A DNA stretch of 64,000 bases from Silene latifolia (taxonomy: Eukaryota > Streptophyta > Magnoliopsida > Caryophyllales > Caryophyllaceae): NCBI RefSeq assembly GCF_048544455.1, contig NC_133538.1:35837469-35901468 (forward strand). Reading direction: 5' to 3'. Below the pieces are notes generated by a model, which made no database searches, was not told where the DNA came from, and was given only the letters and a program-made list of their open reading frames with translations. The position numbers and the translations under genes are program-made. This document shows positions 13,851-26,909 of the stretch, in pieces. Numbering within the stretch: position 1 is the stretch's first letter; every line of letters starts with the position of its first letter.

Positions 13851-14691
13851 TTTAGAAAAGTTCTGCAAAATTAAGTTCAACAAAATTAAGTTCAGAAAAA
13901 TTAATTGTATATACAATCCGAGATTAATTATTACTCTATATTTAAAAAAAAAGGCATTTATTTCAATCGAATTCCTACCTATCCCATAACTCCCCCCCCC
14001 CCCCCCCCCCGATCGGAGGAGTTTGTTGAGATCTTGGTTGGCCTCAAGATTGTTTGTCCTTCGTCTTATTGGGGTAGTCTCTTTTGTTCTTTGAGACTAC
14101 TATATTTGTTGGTAGAATAGGGTATACTTTTGGCTCATATTGAGTGTGTGTGTACCGATCTATTGATGTACTATTTTCTCCATTATAGTGAAATTTGATC
14201 TCCTCGCAGGGTGGACGTAGCCAGTTATTTTACTGGTGAACCACGTAAATCATTGTGTCAACTTTATTTACATTCGTTATTTATTATTCTTATCACCTTA
14301 TCAATTAACTGGTTGGGTAACGGGACGCCTCCGTTACAACAGGTGGAGTTATAAGGGGAGGGGGGGGGGGAAGGGGGGGGGAGGGGGTCAGCATGGGAGC
14401 TTGCCCCCGCTGGTAGGAGAAAAACTAAAGCTTTTGCCACTGAACAACAAGATGTTTATTGTACATTTTATGGGACAACATTTACTTATTTACTAATCAG
14501 TAATATTTCGGGTAGCGGAATCCCATCTTCTAAACCGATTTTTTTGTATTTGGGGTAGCGGCTGCCACCTCTTGCTACTAGGTGGGTTCACCCTGTGCGC
14601 ATGCATGTAAAAACACATGAATATAAAGCCAAGAAGGCATTGACTATACTAATACGATTCACGGGTAAACATTTCACAATTTCCTCATTTA
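13851..14691. other. Unassigned remnant DNA, with poly(C) and a copia-like LTR tail
   Basis: No gene seen. A C19 run (13992-14010) and a G-rich tract (about 14356-14388) flank sequence containing GGGTGGACGTAGCC and GAACCACGTAAAT (14208-14255), a phrase common near the end of some plant copia LTRs. Boundaries could not be set. Confidence 0.3.
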
Positions 14692-15110
14692 CACTATAAG
14701 AGAATGATGATTTAGCTAGGGTGTTCAGTGCGGGGGCCTAGCTAGGGTGTCGTGGCATATAGTGCCCACACTTATTATGTCGTACCCACTTTAAATACTA
14801 ACATGTTGGTTGCTAATTTAGATACAGCTAAATTGGTCTCTAAGTCAGTCACTAGTTTAGCTACTATACAATTTGTGGACTTTAATTAATGTAGCTACTT
14901 CAACTTTGGTCTCTATTATTGTCGCAAAATTAGTTACTTCATATTTGGTAGCTAATAATTAGTAGCCAATTCTGTACCAAATTTAGCTATAAGGCTTTTA
15001 GCTACGGACCGTATTCCGTCGAAAATTCCGTCTCTATTTGTAGTTAGCTACCGAAATCAAGTGATTTGCTACTGAAATATTTGTAACTAATTGACTTTCA
15101 CCTTGTAGTG
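14692..15110. mobile_element. Probable mini-CACTA element (about 419 bp)
   Basis: The left edge reads CACTATAAGAGAATGATG and the right edge, complemented, reads CACTACAAGGTGAAAGTC, giving imperfect inverted termini beginning CACTA. The interior carries repeated TTAGCTA/TAGCTAC words, as subterminal repeats would. There is no ORF. The three bases outside the ends (TTA and ACA) do not match, so a clean target duplication is missing and the left edge is uncertain. Confidence 0.45.
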
Positions 15111-15700
15111 ACAAACTTGTCGATCAAAGTATAAGATGGAAGTGAGACTGACACTCCATGAGACTGACACTCCATGTATACAGGTAGCAAATAATAAATT
15201 TACTAGAGGCAGGTGATTAAATCCATGTATAATAAAGACCATTGATTATGGAATTTGTAAGTGTCTTGAAATTCACATGAAGGAGGCGGGCGATTTGTGT
15301 TATTGATTGTGTACTGTTGTGTTACATGTGCATGGAGTAAGTTTTCATCCTCTAATATCTCAGTCATTTAATGGGAAATGGATAAATTAGTTAATTTTCA
15401 TTTTTGGAGTTCAACTAGTCTTATTGTAGACGGATATATCCGTCTAAAAATGTAGATAGGTCTTACTTTTGTAATTATTGTTAATGAACAATTCTACCTC
15501 CATGGATTTTTAGTGTCGGCCTATAGTACTAAAGTTGCCATGTTTGCCTACAAGTCTAGGCCTAGGCCTATCTCTATTAGAACATGCTTAATAATACTTG
15601 CATAAAATTTTTATTTAACGCGGTAGTATCTATTGGCGCCTACATTAGTTAAATTACTAAATTTATTATTTAAGGGTATGTGGGCCTATACGATAAAGAA
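15111..15700. other. Unassigned spacer with a 20-bp perfect palindrome
   Basis: No gene seen. It contains a 19-bp direct duplication of GAGACTGACACTCCAT (about 15144-15177) and a perfect palindrome TAGACGGATATATCCGTCTA at 15427-15446. Either could be a trace of a small inverted-repeat element. Confidence 0.4.
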
Positions 15701-15873
15701 TGGGTTATTGGGCATGTTCATGTTGATCCACGATAAGAGATAGATGAAGTCCAGGAAAAGGAAAGTTGAATGAGGGAAAGCTAAATCAAGCACCTGAAAG
15801 AAGCTTCAAGAGACTTGGCGGTTATCCAACCGTCTTCCCACTAAGGAGTAGTTTTCAAAGGCCAAGACGTCGC

Positions 15874-15883
15874 CTATAAAAGG
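15874..15883 (+). promoter_or_regulatory. TATA box of Tat/Ogre-like LTR
   Basis: CTATAAAAGG matches the plant TATA consensus, about 40 bp upstream of a (CAA)n-rich presumed leader. Confidence 0.6.
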
Positions 15884-15914
15884 AGGAATTCGTCGAAGGA
15901 GCAAAGGACAACTC

Positions 15915-15915
<1 letters not shown>

Positions 15916-15956
<41 letters not shown>

Positions 15957-15957
15957 C
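15916..15957 (+). repeat. (CAA)n microsatellite
   Basis: About 13 CAA/ACA units in the presumed transcribed leader of the LTR. CAA-rich leaders are common in plant LTR elements. Confidence 0.85.
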
Positions 15958-16372
15958 TACAACTTAGTCTATCCTTAGATTTTAGATTCTTAGTCGTAGA
16001 GTAGATTAGCATTAGGCTTACACGTAGCTCGGCGAGCCCATCTGATCATGGAGGTAATCAGGAAACTATCCTTTAGTTTGTAATTCAGAAATCAACAAGT
16101 ACTCATGTGAAGACTCTAGTTGATGTTGTGTTATTGGATCCTTCTTGATATATAAGTATCGTTGTAGATTCCTCTTTTTAAGTTTGTGAGTTTTATCATT
16201 GAACTTTGGGCGCTAAATTATTATAAGTAATTTAGCGTTGTTTATTAGATTATGCATCTACAACCGTGGCTCAAACTCTTGCATTAAAGGGTGGATCACA
16301 AAGTGTAGGAGGGTAGTTACGACCTCCAGGGTACCTTAAGGTACTAATCATGTTTTCACACAAACAAGTTTT

Positions 16373-16390
16373 TGGTGACCACGGTAGGTG
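16373..16390 (+). other. Candidate primer-binding site
   Basis: TGGTGACCACGGTAGG begins with TGG, complementary to a tRNA CCA end, and stands where Ogre/Tat elements carry TGGCGACC-type sites. The tRNA identity is not certain. Confidence 0.45.
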
Positions 16391-16442
16391 GATTAATAAA
16401 ATTGATCCTTCTAACGCAACAAATCTCATATTATAGTGGAAA

Positions 16443-18963
16443 ATGTACTCAACTAGATCCAAGTCAAGAATGAGAGAAGCGGACGATCAGGGAAAAGGAC
16501 AGAGTGTCCATCCTGAAAACGTGTCCTTACGCAAAGTATCTAGCAATGATTCATTGGAAATTACCCATGAAAGAAACTTGGAAAGCCCTCGTTATAGGCC
16601 TACTCCTAATGATGAATTTCATAATCCACGTGAAGAATCTAATCACGCAAGAAGTGTGGCAGATGACATAGATGATGCTAATAAGCGTTATCTAGGTAAA
16701 CTACATAAGAATTATGTAGGATCTTTGAACAATGTGTTAATCGAAGTTAGGGAGGCCATGAGAAATGATTTCACGAACATTATCGGCTCTTAACTCCAGA
16801 AAATGCTAGACTTTTAACAAATATTGTGAGATTAATTGCTGAAAACCTTGAGGATAATCAATCAAGGGAATTAGTAAGGATGTTGCAAGAGATGAAAAGT
16901 CTCTTAACCGTTACTCAAAGGTTTTATCAAGAGATATCGCCTAGGAGGTTATAAGCCAATTAGAGCCATTCATAGATAAACATAATAGCTTGAATGAGCG
17001 ATTATGTAGATTATTGGATGATGGATTCCAAGAAATGAACGCTCGAATTAACAAAGGGGCTAGAACATATTATGGGCTATCCTAGTACTATTAATGTTGA
17101 TTTTAGTGAGCCTAGATCACGAAATCCTTTACCTACTCATTCCAGAGTATATAAGGCACTATTCGGACCATCCGGCGCTAGAAATCGGATGATTGAATAT
17201 GGTGAGTTATCAAGGTATTTGGAAAATAACCAAAGTGCATATGGTCATCAGCGACGTGTGCCTGTAGAGCGAGGTTTTGATTATAATGGTACTCGATCAC
17301 CAGGGCTAATGCATGATGCCAGTAGGATGTCACCTAACCAGGGTGGGTATCCTACACCCAGCGCACAACCGTTAGCAGGGAATGGGGACCTTTAACCTCC
17401 ATTAGGTTATCCACAAAGGGATAACTGCACTCAACCTCCACCGTTTATGAGCGATTGGACAGACAATAGGTGGACCTCAGAGCCTCAGAATTTCAGATAT
17501 CAGACGCATGTTGGTAATGGTACTGGACACAATGATCTATGTTTCCATGGGTAAAACCTTAGCCAGGCGGGCCGTAACAATCCCTATGCCAAAGAAGGAG
17601 GGATCCCCGGGAATCCATTCTACCAATATCCCCCTGATCAAAATCCTGATCAAGGATAAGCCTATGGTGCTATTCAAATGCCATTTATGGCGCAGGTTGA
17701 ATATATGATAGAAAATTATATAAACACCGGAAACCGAAGAAATCAAAGGATTCGTCATGAGAAACCTTATCCTGAATGGGTGGATAGACAATATCCATAC
17801 CCACCAGGGTACAAGATTCCCAATTTTACTTTGTTCTCTAGAGATATGGAAGTTTCTACTATTGAACATTTAACTAGATTAACTAGCCAGTGTAGAGAGG
17901 CTGCAGATAATAACAATATCAAATTATGATTATTTCCTAGTTCATTAACCAAAACCGCATTCAGCTGGTATGCTCATCTGGCCCCGAACTCAATCCCAGA
18001 TTGGGAGGCAATGAAGAATCAGTTTCATAAGCATTTAATTAGGATAGATTCTAGGATAAATATAAGTGATTTAACTAGGATATAACAAAGAACGAGAGAA
18101 CCCATTGATGAGCATTTAACTAGATTTAAGAACGCTAAGATTCGATGTTATCTAAATTTACCAGAAGGGGAATTCATAAGAATTTCTCAGGATAGTCTTG
18201 CGATTCCTTTTTGGAAGCACTTTGATGGTATTACTTTTAGAAACTTTGTGGAACTAACGGAATCAGTTAGTAAATATGAACAAGTGTTGAGTGAAGATAG
18301 TCAACAGAAGCATATGGTTTTCAATTATATGAACATTGAGAAGGAAGATGAGTTCTGTGAAATTAATTTGGCAGAGATACCAAAGGGGCCTCCTTTTTAG
18401 TGTGCACAGCTGGAGAAAAAAGAAGTTTTTGCTAGTAGAGATATGAAGCAGGCTAAAAAAACGACTTTATACCTTTGACAAAATCAAAGGGGGAGGAAAT
18501 TTTTAGACATCTGGATGCGAAAAATATTATTACGATAAAGGGAAATCATAAGATCCCCTATGCAAATGAACTTAATGGAAAAACATTTTGTTTATGCCAT
18601 AAAGCTAGATCTCATTCTACAAATAATTGTTTTGTATTACGGAATATCCTACAGGATTTGATTGGTAATGGTCAGATTTTGTTTTCAAGTGGTGACAGCG
18701 TTAAGAGAGACGATGAACCATTCTGAGTGTTGAATTTTAAATGTAATATGTTTGATATGATTCCTAAGCTAACTATTTGTAGAGATGGTTTGCAGGAAGA
18801 ACGAGCTCAGCTTTTGTTTGATCATCTAGTGGATCAGCATTTGTTGATTTTTTCAAAGGTGGACAATGTGGAGATGAAAGGCATTTGTAAGTGGCATATG
18901 ACTGAGCTTCATTATACTACTGATAAATGTCAGACCTTTTCGGCCTTTGTAGTAAAATTGATT
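16443..18963 (+). pseudogene. Broken gag of a Tat/Ogre-like gypsy element
   Basis: The first frame starts MYSTRSKSRM at 16443 and stops at 16793. Later pieces (17072-17395 and 17678-18963) carry the family signature YPPGYKIPNFTLFSRDMEVS followed by STIEHLTRLTSQC and, after stops, FSWYAHLAPNSIPDWEAM, the retrotransposon gag core. A Cys/His-like CLCHKARSHSTNNC lies at about 18594-18635. At least five stops or frameshifts interrupt it. No protease, RT or integrase follows, because the next element inserted at 19046. It would have formed the virus-like particle shell. Confidence 0.75.
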
Positions 18964-19045
18964 TAGAAAGGGAAGGTTACCCTGCTTCAAAGTTCCAACT
19001 GATGAGGAAGCATTGGACTTACCTGGGAAAGAAAAAGTCCTGGAT

Positions 19046-19530
19046 TGAAATACCGCTGTTTTGTTGTTGCACTTTGTGAGTTTTACTTTGGCATTTATTT
19101 TGATTAGTGTGGTGAACTTCGGGGACGAAGTTCTTTTAAGGGGGAAAGACTGCAATACCCCGTATTTTAAGACTTGGTCAAAGGTTAGTCAATGGTAAAG
19201 TATGAAAATGTGTGTTATAATTTATAGTTATTAAATTGTAATTTTATGAGATTATGTTGTGAGACGGAAATAAATAATAAAATAATATTAAACGGGCGTG
19301 TTGGGCATGTATCACGTGTGCCCTTAGTTAGTACGTGGGGGAGGTGTTTTAGTGACAGTGTTATTTAATAATAATAATAATAGTAATAGTAATAGTAATA
19401 GTAATAGTAATAGTAATAGTAATAGTAATAGTAATAGTAATAGTAATAGTAATAGTAATAGTAATAGTAATAGTAATAATAATAATAATAATAATAACAA
19501 TAACAATAATAGTAATAGTAATATTAGTAA

Positions 19531-19604
<74 letters not shown>

Positions 19605-19721
19605 ATAATAATAGGAATAGTAATAGGAATAGTAATAGGAATAATAGTAATAGTAGTAATAATAATAGTAGTAATAATAATAGTAATAATAGTAGTAGTA
19701 GTAGTAACAATAGTAATAGTA

Positions 19722-19781
<60 letters not shown>

Positions 19782-22079
19782 GTAAGAGTAAGAGTAATAG
19801 TAATAGTACTAATAATAAGAGTAATAGTAATGGTACTAATAATAGTAGTAATAGTAATAGTCATAGTACTAATAATAATAGTAATAGTAATAGTAGATAA
19901 TAATAAAGGGAATTTCCTAGAAACTTCCTAATACCATCCTATCTACTATAAATACAAGACTATACCTACTCATAAATCACTTTTGCACAATAATTATATA
20001 GAGAGTTAGAGAGTGAATAACAAGGAGAAACAAGGGAGGACTAGCTTCTAAACCATTTTCTAGATCTAAAAGGTAAGATTTTATAAAACCGTCTCAAGTT
20101 TAATTATCACTTTTAAATATGTTAAAACAATTGACCACCTTATGCCTCGACCTTCACCAAGTCCCACGACCACCGTACTCTGACCGTGACAAGACCTTGA
20201 CCACCATTGACCGTTGTGGGTTGGTTTGACTGTGGGTTTTGGCTAGGAATTGCGGTTGGTTAGTTGTTATTATTTGAGCCGTGGGTATGGACACGATTGT
20301 CTGACCCAATTGCGACGAGCTATGACCTGGGTTAGGGTCGAGTTTTTATGTGGTGGTTCATGGCGTGTCGGGAGGATGTTATGGTGGTGTTAGGTCATGG
20401 AATATCGGGTGTTTTACGGGGTTAGTCGAGTGGTTTTGTTGTTGTTATTAAGGGTTAGGGTTGTCAATAGGGGCCGTGTTTGGGGCTGGTCTAGGTTGCC
20501 ACTCACCACGGATGGGTGAGTCATGGTGGTAGCTCACGGTGGTGTATGTGTTGGTGGTTGTGGTTGTGGCGGTTACAGGTGGTGGAAACAACATGTGTGT
20601 AAGGGTGAGTGTGGAGATGTGGATGTGGTGTGAATGTCGGGTTAGGGCACGGGTTTGTGAGCTTGTGGGGCGTCGATGGTGGTGCTGGTTGTGGTGGCTG
20701 GCCAGGGGGTGTTATGGGCTGGTGCTGGCCGTGGTTGGGTATGTTAGGGGTGGTGTTTGTGGATGGTAAACACGGGTTAGCCGTGTATGGTTGGTGGTTG
20801 TTAAATACGGTTTAAACCATGGGTTGTGAGGGTTATGGGATTGTTTTAGGACGGGTTTAACCCGTGGGTTATGGGAATGTTTGGGTTGTGTTTAAGACGG
20901 GTTTAACTATATTAAATAACGTATTGTTGTAATTAGTTTACTTGTTTTATGGATTAGAATAGTTAGTATTTCTTATTATTATATAATTAGGTGAAGGTTG
21001 TTAATAAGCATTATTAATTGGATCGCTGCTTTAACTAGAGTATTGCTAATCAGGTAGGCTAGCTACTCAACACTTAGTTGCGGGGTTTTCTTATGTGCAA
21101 TTACGTGTCTTAATTAATTGTTATCGGTATGATATTAGCCTTTTATGACGGAAATTGCTAATTGGTTGTGTATTTGGCCCTTGGCCGTGTACTGTGGCGT
21201 GCGGTTTTTTGATCGTAACTTGAGTGTTGATGTTGTTGACTGTTCACTGATTGTTTGTATATTATTGGAATCTTACCGTATTGCATTTGGCATTAGAATG
21301 TTATTATAAGCCGCGTAAAAGAAGCTTGGCATTGTTTGCTATTAATATATTGGGCAATTATTTATTATTGTGAATGAATTGAGTAAGCTTTGGTTATTCT
21401 GTTTGGCAACAATATTGCGAGATGGTTTATGATTTGGATAGGTTAGGCACGATTGCGGTTGTGGACCAGAATTGGATGTGCCTAGGCACGGGGATGTGGA
21501 AGAGTCGTGAACCTTGGTATGGATAGGACAGGCAGGACATGGTGTTCGGAGTTGGCCCTGGACCTGGCGTGGCTAGTCCACATGATTTGGTTGAGCTTGG
21601 GATGTGAGCCTTGGCAACAAACTACTTGTGATTTATTATTGAGATAGTGGTATTCAGACATCGTATATATTGCATTGCTTACTTTATATTATTCACATGT
21701 TGTTCCGTTTATTTAATATAATATCATAGGTTCACTTGTGTGTGTTCATGTGTCCTTTAATTACGGTTTTCGTCATAGAAGAAGATAATAACAGGTGCGT
21801 GATTAGCTGGGCAGGAAGCTTGGGTGTGATACCATGGATGGACATAGGCATTTAGCTAATTTAGTACAGACTTTATTGTTTCCGCTAGCAAGTGTTGTAT
21901 TACTATATTAAGTTAGATGTACAGTTCAGTTGTAATAAAACCATATAAAGTTATATTTTAAATAAAGTACTTTGGATTTGTTACCTTTGTTATTCACTGC
22001 CTCGGGACACTAAGATGGTAACAGTCTTATTTATCTGGGATGTCTTGCTAAAGGCTCCTGGATAACTGTGGGTGTTACA
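19046..22079 (+). mobile_element. 5' LTR of the Del/Tekay-style element
   Basis: It starts TGAAATACCG and ends GGTGTTACA just before AAGTGGTATCAGAGC. Its first ~320 bp match 38956-39282. About 105 bp inside its start lies a second polypurine-plus-LTR-start phrase (TTCTTTTAAGGGGGAAAGAC then TGCAATACCC). A large TAA/TAG microsatellite occupies 19365-19900, and a G/T-rich stretch runs about 20290-20900. Confidence 0.8.
19365..19900 (+). repeat. TAA/TAG compound microsatellite in LTR
   Basis: About 535 bp of TAA, TAG and TAGTAA units with minor TAC, AGG and AAC variants. It yields long spurious Asn/Ser or Leu frames. The 3' LTR has a different AAT/ATT array at the same place. Confidence 0.95.
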
Positions 22080-23094
22080 AAGTGGTATCAGAGCGAACGT
22101 TCTTAAGGCCAGAACAAATAAACCCAAAAGAACGTGTCTAAATAAAATGAACCTCGGGTAGGATATGTTAGGAGCCCATTAGTACGGTTAAGCAGGATCC
22201 CTTAATTCGTACCTTGGCCCTCTCAGCTTTGAACCAGTTACCTCTAAAAGGATAAGAGAGTGAGGTAGTTAGTAAAGAAGTCATCTTAAGGGTCAGTTTA
22301 GTTTAGGAGTATATTAATCTTTTATAGGATGAGAAATTGAAAGGTAAGTAGAGTTGAGACACAAAATGAAGGCCTTGAGTCGTGTATGATTGTGAATGTG
22401 GATTATGATTTGGAGCTTCAATTATCTTGTGAGATGCCTTATGAAATAATTTACAAATTGAAATTGGGTATGAGCATGAAATGCGCAATATAAATGATTA
22501 GATGTCATCAATGTGGTGAATTAGAATTTCATGTTTATGATATGTGATATATGTTTCCCGAAACCATGCTAGTAATTGTTAATTAGAAATAGAGGTATGT
22601 AGAGTGTGATGCCAATTTACGGTAACTTAGCATAGGGGATTTCTTTCCTTGACCGGTAACTTAGTAGGATATGCGCTATAACTGGAAACTTAATTTCTCA
22701 GACTTTACCCTTAACCATACTGTCTGCCATTTCTTACTTATATATCATCTATGGACAAAAAGTTTATGTAAAATTTAAAACGTACTTATAGTTTATGCAT
22801 GATTCTAACTCCGCTGTTTAAAAGATTCGTATAAGTTTTCAAATTGGTAAGCCACGTTAAATCTTGAGTTCTCAATATTTAATGGCGATTTGTGCAAGTT
22901 GACTCAAATTTATAACGATATGCTAGTAAAATTCTGTTCAGACCAATTGAGTTGTAAAAATCCTTATAAATTTATTATTTGAGCTATGGACTTGATCCTT
23001 GTTCTCATACCTTGTTAACACCCTATATTTTCTGAAAAGTATAGAAACTCAAGAAATAGTTAAGCGGTCATTTATGTGTGATTTTTGTAAGTTA
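22080..23094 (+). other. Internal leader of the Del/Tekay-style element
   Basis: About 1 kb after the primer site without a supported coding frame. It ends where homology to the copia LTR begins. No gag was recognised. Confidence 0.55.
22083..22094 (+). other. Primer-binding site (tRNA-iMet type)
   Basis: TGGTATCAGAGC, complementary to the 3' end of plant initiator tRNA-Met, 3 bp after the LTR end. Confidence 0.85.
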
Positions 23095-24338
23095 CAGGAT
23101 GATTCATTTATATAGTTAACTTATCAACATTAATTGGTAACGATTGGCTTCCTAGAATTTGACGTTACTGTCGTATGACGGTGGTGGTCAGTTGATCCCT
23201 TAAGGTCACACCAATAGGATGATGCCCTAATCAGTAAAGTTAATTAGTTGTATATCGATACAAGTTAATTAATTCCCTAAAATTTATATTTATGAGAGGA
23301 AATATGTATCTTATTGTAATTCGATTAAATAAGATTCAATTTAGTGGATTAATATATTAATTTACTAAATTATGTTTAGGTTTTATAAATATTTCGAGGT
23401 AGAGGTAATTAGTTATTTACATTTACAAGAGGTTGTAAATTTAACTAACTAGTCATTATGGGACCCATTATATGTCGATATAATGGTAAAATATTACTCA
23501 ATAAGTTGAGTGAATATATGTTTATTAATTTTTACATAATTATTGTATGATCAAATTAATATTTAATTATTTAAGATAATTAAACATAAGACTTATAAGC
23601 ATTTGTGGCACAAATATTATAAGACAAAAATGGACCCATATACACTCAAGTGTACCGTCCAAAATGGTAGCATGCTTGAGTTTTTGGTTTTGTCATTTTG
23701 TTGTTGGAAAGATGCTCCAACATCTTATGACACACTTTATTCTAGCTAGCCTATTACCTACACTAAATCATATGCATGTAATATATTTGGAGAAGACCAA
23801 AATGCTCTATAATAGAGCATTTGGATTGTACATAGAGGATGCATGAGAACAATTTGTTCTTCTCAATTTTTCCTCCACCATCTCTCAATATAATACAGAT
23901 GCAAAAATCCCTCTCTCATACTCATTTCTCTTTCTCTAAAACTTGAGAAGTTTTGATCTAAATTGTTCAAAAATACTACTAATATTATTAATGTAATATA
24001 TGAGTATTAGTACTCATTTTTACGGTAGACTACTAAATAAATATTTAGCAAACATTATTTAGTAGTGATAAGGGCTAATCTTGGGTGTATCTCTTGAGGA
24101 GGGTTTCTACATTTGAGACCAAGGTTGGAGGATCTTCCATTGACATTTAAACTCAACAACAAGTGAAGGTAGGAGACCTTACTTGTGCCCATTTCGAACC
24201 ATTTAACAATGTAAGGAACATTGTTTTCTTAATTTATCTCTTATTTAATTATGCATGCACTAGATCCTTAAAACACATATTAATATGTTAATTAGTTCGC
24301 CATTAGAGATGTCTAATAATAGGTATATGAACCTAACA
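23095..24338 (+). mobile_element. Left copia LTR, 5'-truncated
   Basis: It matches 33371-34623 nearly base for base and ends CCTAACA like the right copy, directly before TTGGTATCAGAGC. Homology starts at GGATGATTCATTTATAT; bases before that are unrelated to the right LTR start. It includes the conserved three-stem block (23116-23195). Confidence 0.85.
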
Positions 24339-24340
24339 AT

Positions 24341-24352
24341 TGGTATCAGAGC
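24341..24352 (+). other. Primer-binding site of copia element
   Basis: TGGTATCAGAGC 2 bp after the LTR end, the tRNA-iMet-type site used by most plant copia elements. Confidence 0.9.
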
Positions 24353-26384
24353 ATAGGATGTTCCATGCATAATCGATTTATAGTTTTTTCGAGTTATTAG
24401 TAACTTAATTAAAACTAATAATTTGTGATTTATTAGATAAAGCCACGAAATATTGATGCATGTTGTATATTATGGTCCTAAAATATTTTTTGGTCATTTT
24501 TATGATTTATGGTATTTTATTGCTCATTTTAATAATTTTTAGTTATTTTATTACATTTTTATGACTAAAATGGAAATTAAAATGCTAAAAATAGTTAAAT
24601 TTAGTCTATGACCTTGAAATTTTTATATGACCTCACATGCATATTTTACTTATTGTATGTTAAATTTCGTATAAATTTGATTTATTTTGCATGATTTATG
24701 ATTTTTATGAGATAAAAATGAATTAAATGGAGGTAAAATGGTTAAATATAGTTAAACATCGAAACATGCAAAGAAATTTTAATATATTGTCACATGCATA
24801 TTTTACTCACTGTGTGAAATTTAAGATGAACTTGATTTATTTTGCATGATAAATTTCATGGCATGAGAAAATTATTTTAGGTTGAATTTATATCCCAATT
24901 ATCAGATATAAAGTTGTAAAATTGATTAGATTAATTTTTGTATAATTTAGATGTTTTATTTGATAAAACCGATAAATCGCAACTACATTTTTCTCAAAAT
25001 AAAGTCGAAAATTTTAACCATGATTTTTGACATTATGAGTGTCATGGAAATATTCCAGAATGTTCAAAAATTTAAAATTTAAATTTTGAAATTATTGTAA
25101 TTTAATTTGGATTTATTTCATAATAGTTATGATTTTACGGTCATAATGAGCATAAAATTATATCAAGTTGAATTATTGTCAAAAATTGAGTGATGACTGA
25201 TTTTTGAGACCTAAGAATGTTAGGATAAATAACTTGGACTAAAATTAGATTTTAGTATTAATTTACGATTTTAATAAGTTAAAAGTCGTGAATTTCCATG
25301 AAACCGGGTTATATGATCGATATAAGTTAAATAGGGAGATTTGGCACCTAATTTGGCATGTTAGATACATATTATAATGCTGCATATTTCATTGTTGAAT
25401 GTCATATTTTATTTATATAATTTTGAATTATGTAATTTATCTTGGTATGGCCTTAGTTTTAATCGATATTACCCGCAATGATAGGGAATATTGATTCGGT
25501 TGTAATTTAATGTGATCTCGTATCACTTTTATTTTACTAGTTTTTCATATTACAAATGTATAATAGGAATAGCTATGTATTTTTAATATTCTTTGTAATC
25601 CCGGAGTTCCTTCAAGACGGTACCATTCGGAAAGGCGTTCCGACATAGACGGTGTTCTTGGGAGGCGTGTCACTTGAAGATTCAAGGGACCAAAGGAGTT
25701 GGTTTCCGAATTTGTAATAGATTATTTGATTTTCTATTTTAGGAAGGCCATACTAGGAATTTATTATTTGTTTTGCATTTCTTTTAATATGTTGCATGCA
25801 TTGCCAAATCGCCATAACAACACATGCATATCACATCGAGTCTTCGACCGTGTCAATTATAATTATCGATAATTCGACTTTTATTTCTCTTAAAATTGAT
25901 AGATAATAAATTGACAAGACCTTTAATTTTAAAAGATTGAGACTTAGCCTTACCAAATAGTAGGAGCCCATGAATCTAAATTTCATAAGGAGTAAAATAC
26001 GAATTTTCGGGGTGCTTCTACTGACGTTGGGTAAGTGGGGTAATAAGTAGTTATTACACTTCGAAATTTTGGTTGATCTCAACGAAGCTATTTTGCAACC
26101 GTAGCCGCAAAAAGTTCGGGCTAAAGATGGATTTAATGTAAAATCATCGACCGAGAGTTCTAATTGTAGAATCGGTTAAGAGGGTTAATCCACCAAGTTA
26201 TATTAGTAATGATGTACAGGGCCCGTAGGCTCACATCCAAGTTAATATGAATTTTGGATCTCGGAATCATTTATTATAGTTGGGTAGAGGTCACTATATA
26301 AATGCTATACTTGTATTTACAAGTATTATAACGATAAATGTTAATTGTTTCCATCATCTCCGTTTTTGTAGTTATTTATCCGCA
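24353..26384 (+). other. Copia leader, AT-rich, no gene
   Basis: Two kilobases of AT-rich DNA between primer site and gag-like frame. It probably includes decayed 5' gag codons, but no recognisable motif was found. Confidence 0.5.
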
Positions 26385-26909
26385 ATGGATTCATCTAATA
26401 CTCTTACACTGATCATCATTAATTCATGGCTCCAATCATTCAATGAAAAATGCTCCTTGTATGACAATGATACGACTAGAGAATTACGCTTTGGCATTGG
26501 TCAGGATGGAAATCTTTGCTACTTTACCACATCCACACCTCCCACTCCCATATTCATGCCTACCTCTTTAATAAGAGAATCTTGTGAAGAAAATCTCACT
26601 AATTCCATGGCATCCTTGTTTGTAGAAGCAAGGAGAAATATTATATTGAGTGGGAGTTCTAGCAAGAATGTCCTTGTAGCTGAAAGGAGTAATGGTATTA
26701 TTAAAGGAAAGGCAAAGAAGGGTATGAAACCCAGACCCGATAATGAATTGGAAATGGATAGTGAGACTACCACAACCAAAATCAAGAGGAGTGCCCAATC
26801 CTACGACGAATGTCATTATTGTAATGTCATGGGCCATTGGAAGCGAAATTACCCCAAGTATTTGGGAGATATCAAAGCTGGACTTGTCACTCCAGTCGAG
26901 GTTAAGTAA
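26385..26909 (+). pseudogene. Copia gag remnant with altered zinc knuckle
   Basis: The frame reads from MDSSNTLTL (an upstream in-frame ATG exists at 26280) to a stop at 26907-26909. Near its end is CHYCNVMGHWKRNYPKYL, a CX2CX4HX4C knuckle in which the last Cys is Tyr, so zinc binding is probably lost. A basic segment KGKAKKGMKP precedes it, as in copia gag proteins. It would package element RNA. The N-terminal gag core is not recognisable. Confidence 0.75.

Larger units (their letters stand above)
15700..16372 (+). mobile_element. 5' LTR region of a Tat/Ogre-like gypsy element
   Basis: A TATA box (15874-15883) is followed by a (CAA)n leader and, downstream, a candidate primer-binding site (16373-16390) before a gag-like frame. 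The LTR start could not be fixed; TGTTCATGTTGATCC near 15715 is a candidate. The matching 3' LTR is not in the window because the element is interrupted at 19045. Confidence 0.5.

Noticed and set aside
19324..19900. Long poly-Leu, Asn/Ser and Thr/Ile frames on both strands
   Set aside because: They are translations of the TAA/TAG microsatellite with no conserved domain.
20539..20815. Gly/Val/Trp-rich frames
   Set aside because: They arise from a G/T-rich stretch inside the LTR and lack any domain.
22083..22094. tRNA gene fragment
   Set aside because: The match is limited to the 12-base primer-binding site; no cloverleaf follows.
23664..23846. 60-codon frame also present at 33916-34131
   Set aside because: Its conservation follows from lying in two copies of the same copia LTR; no protein features.
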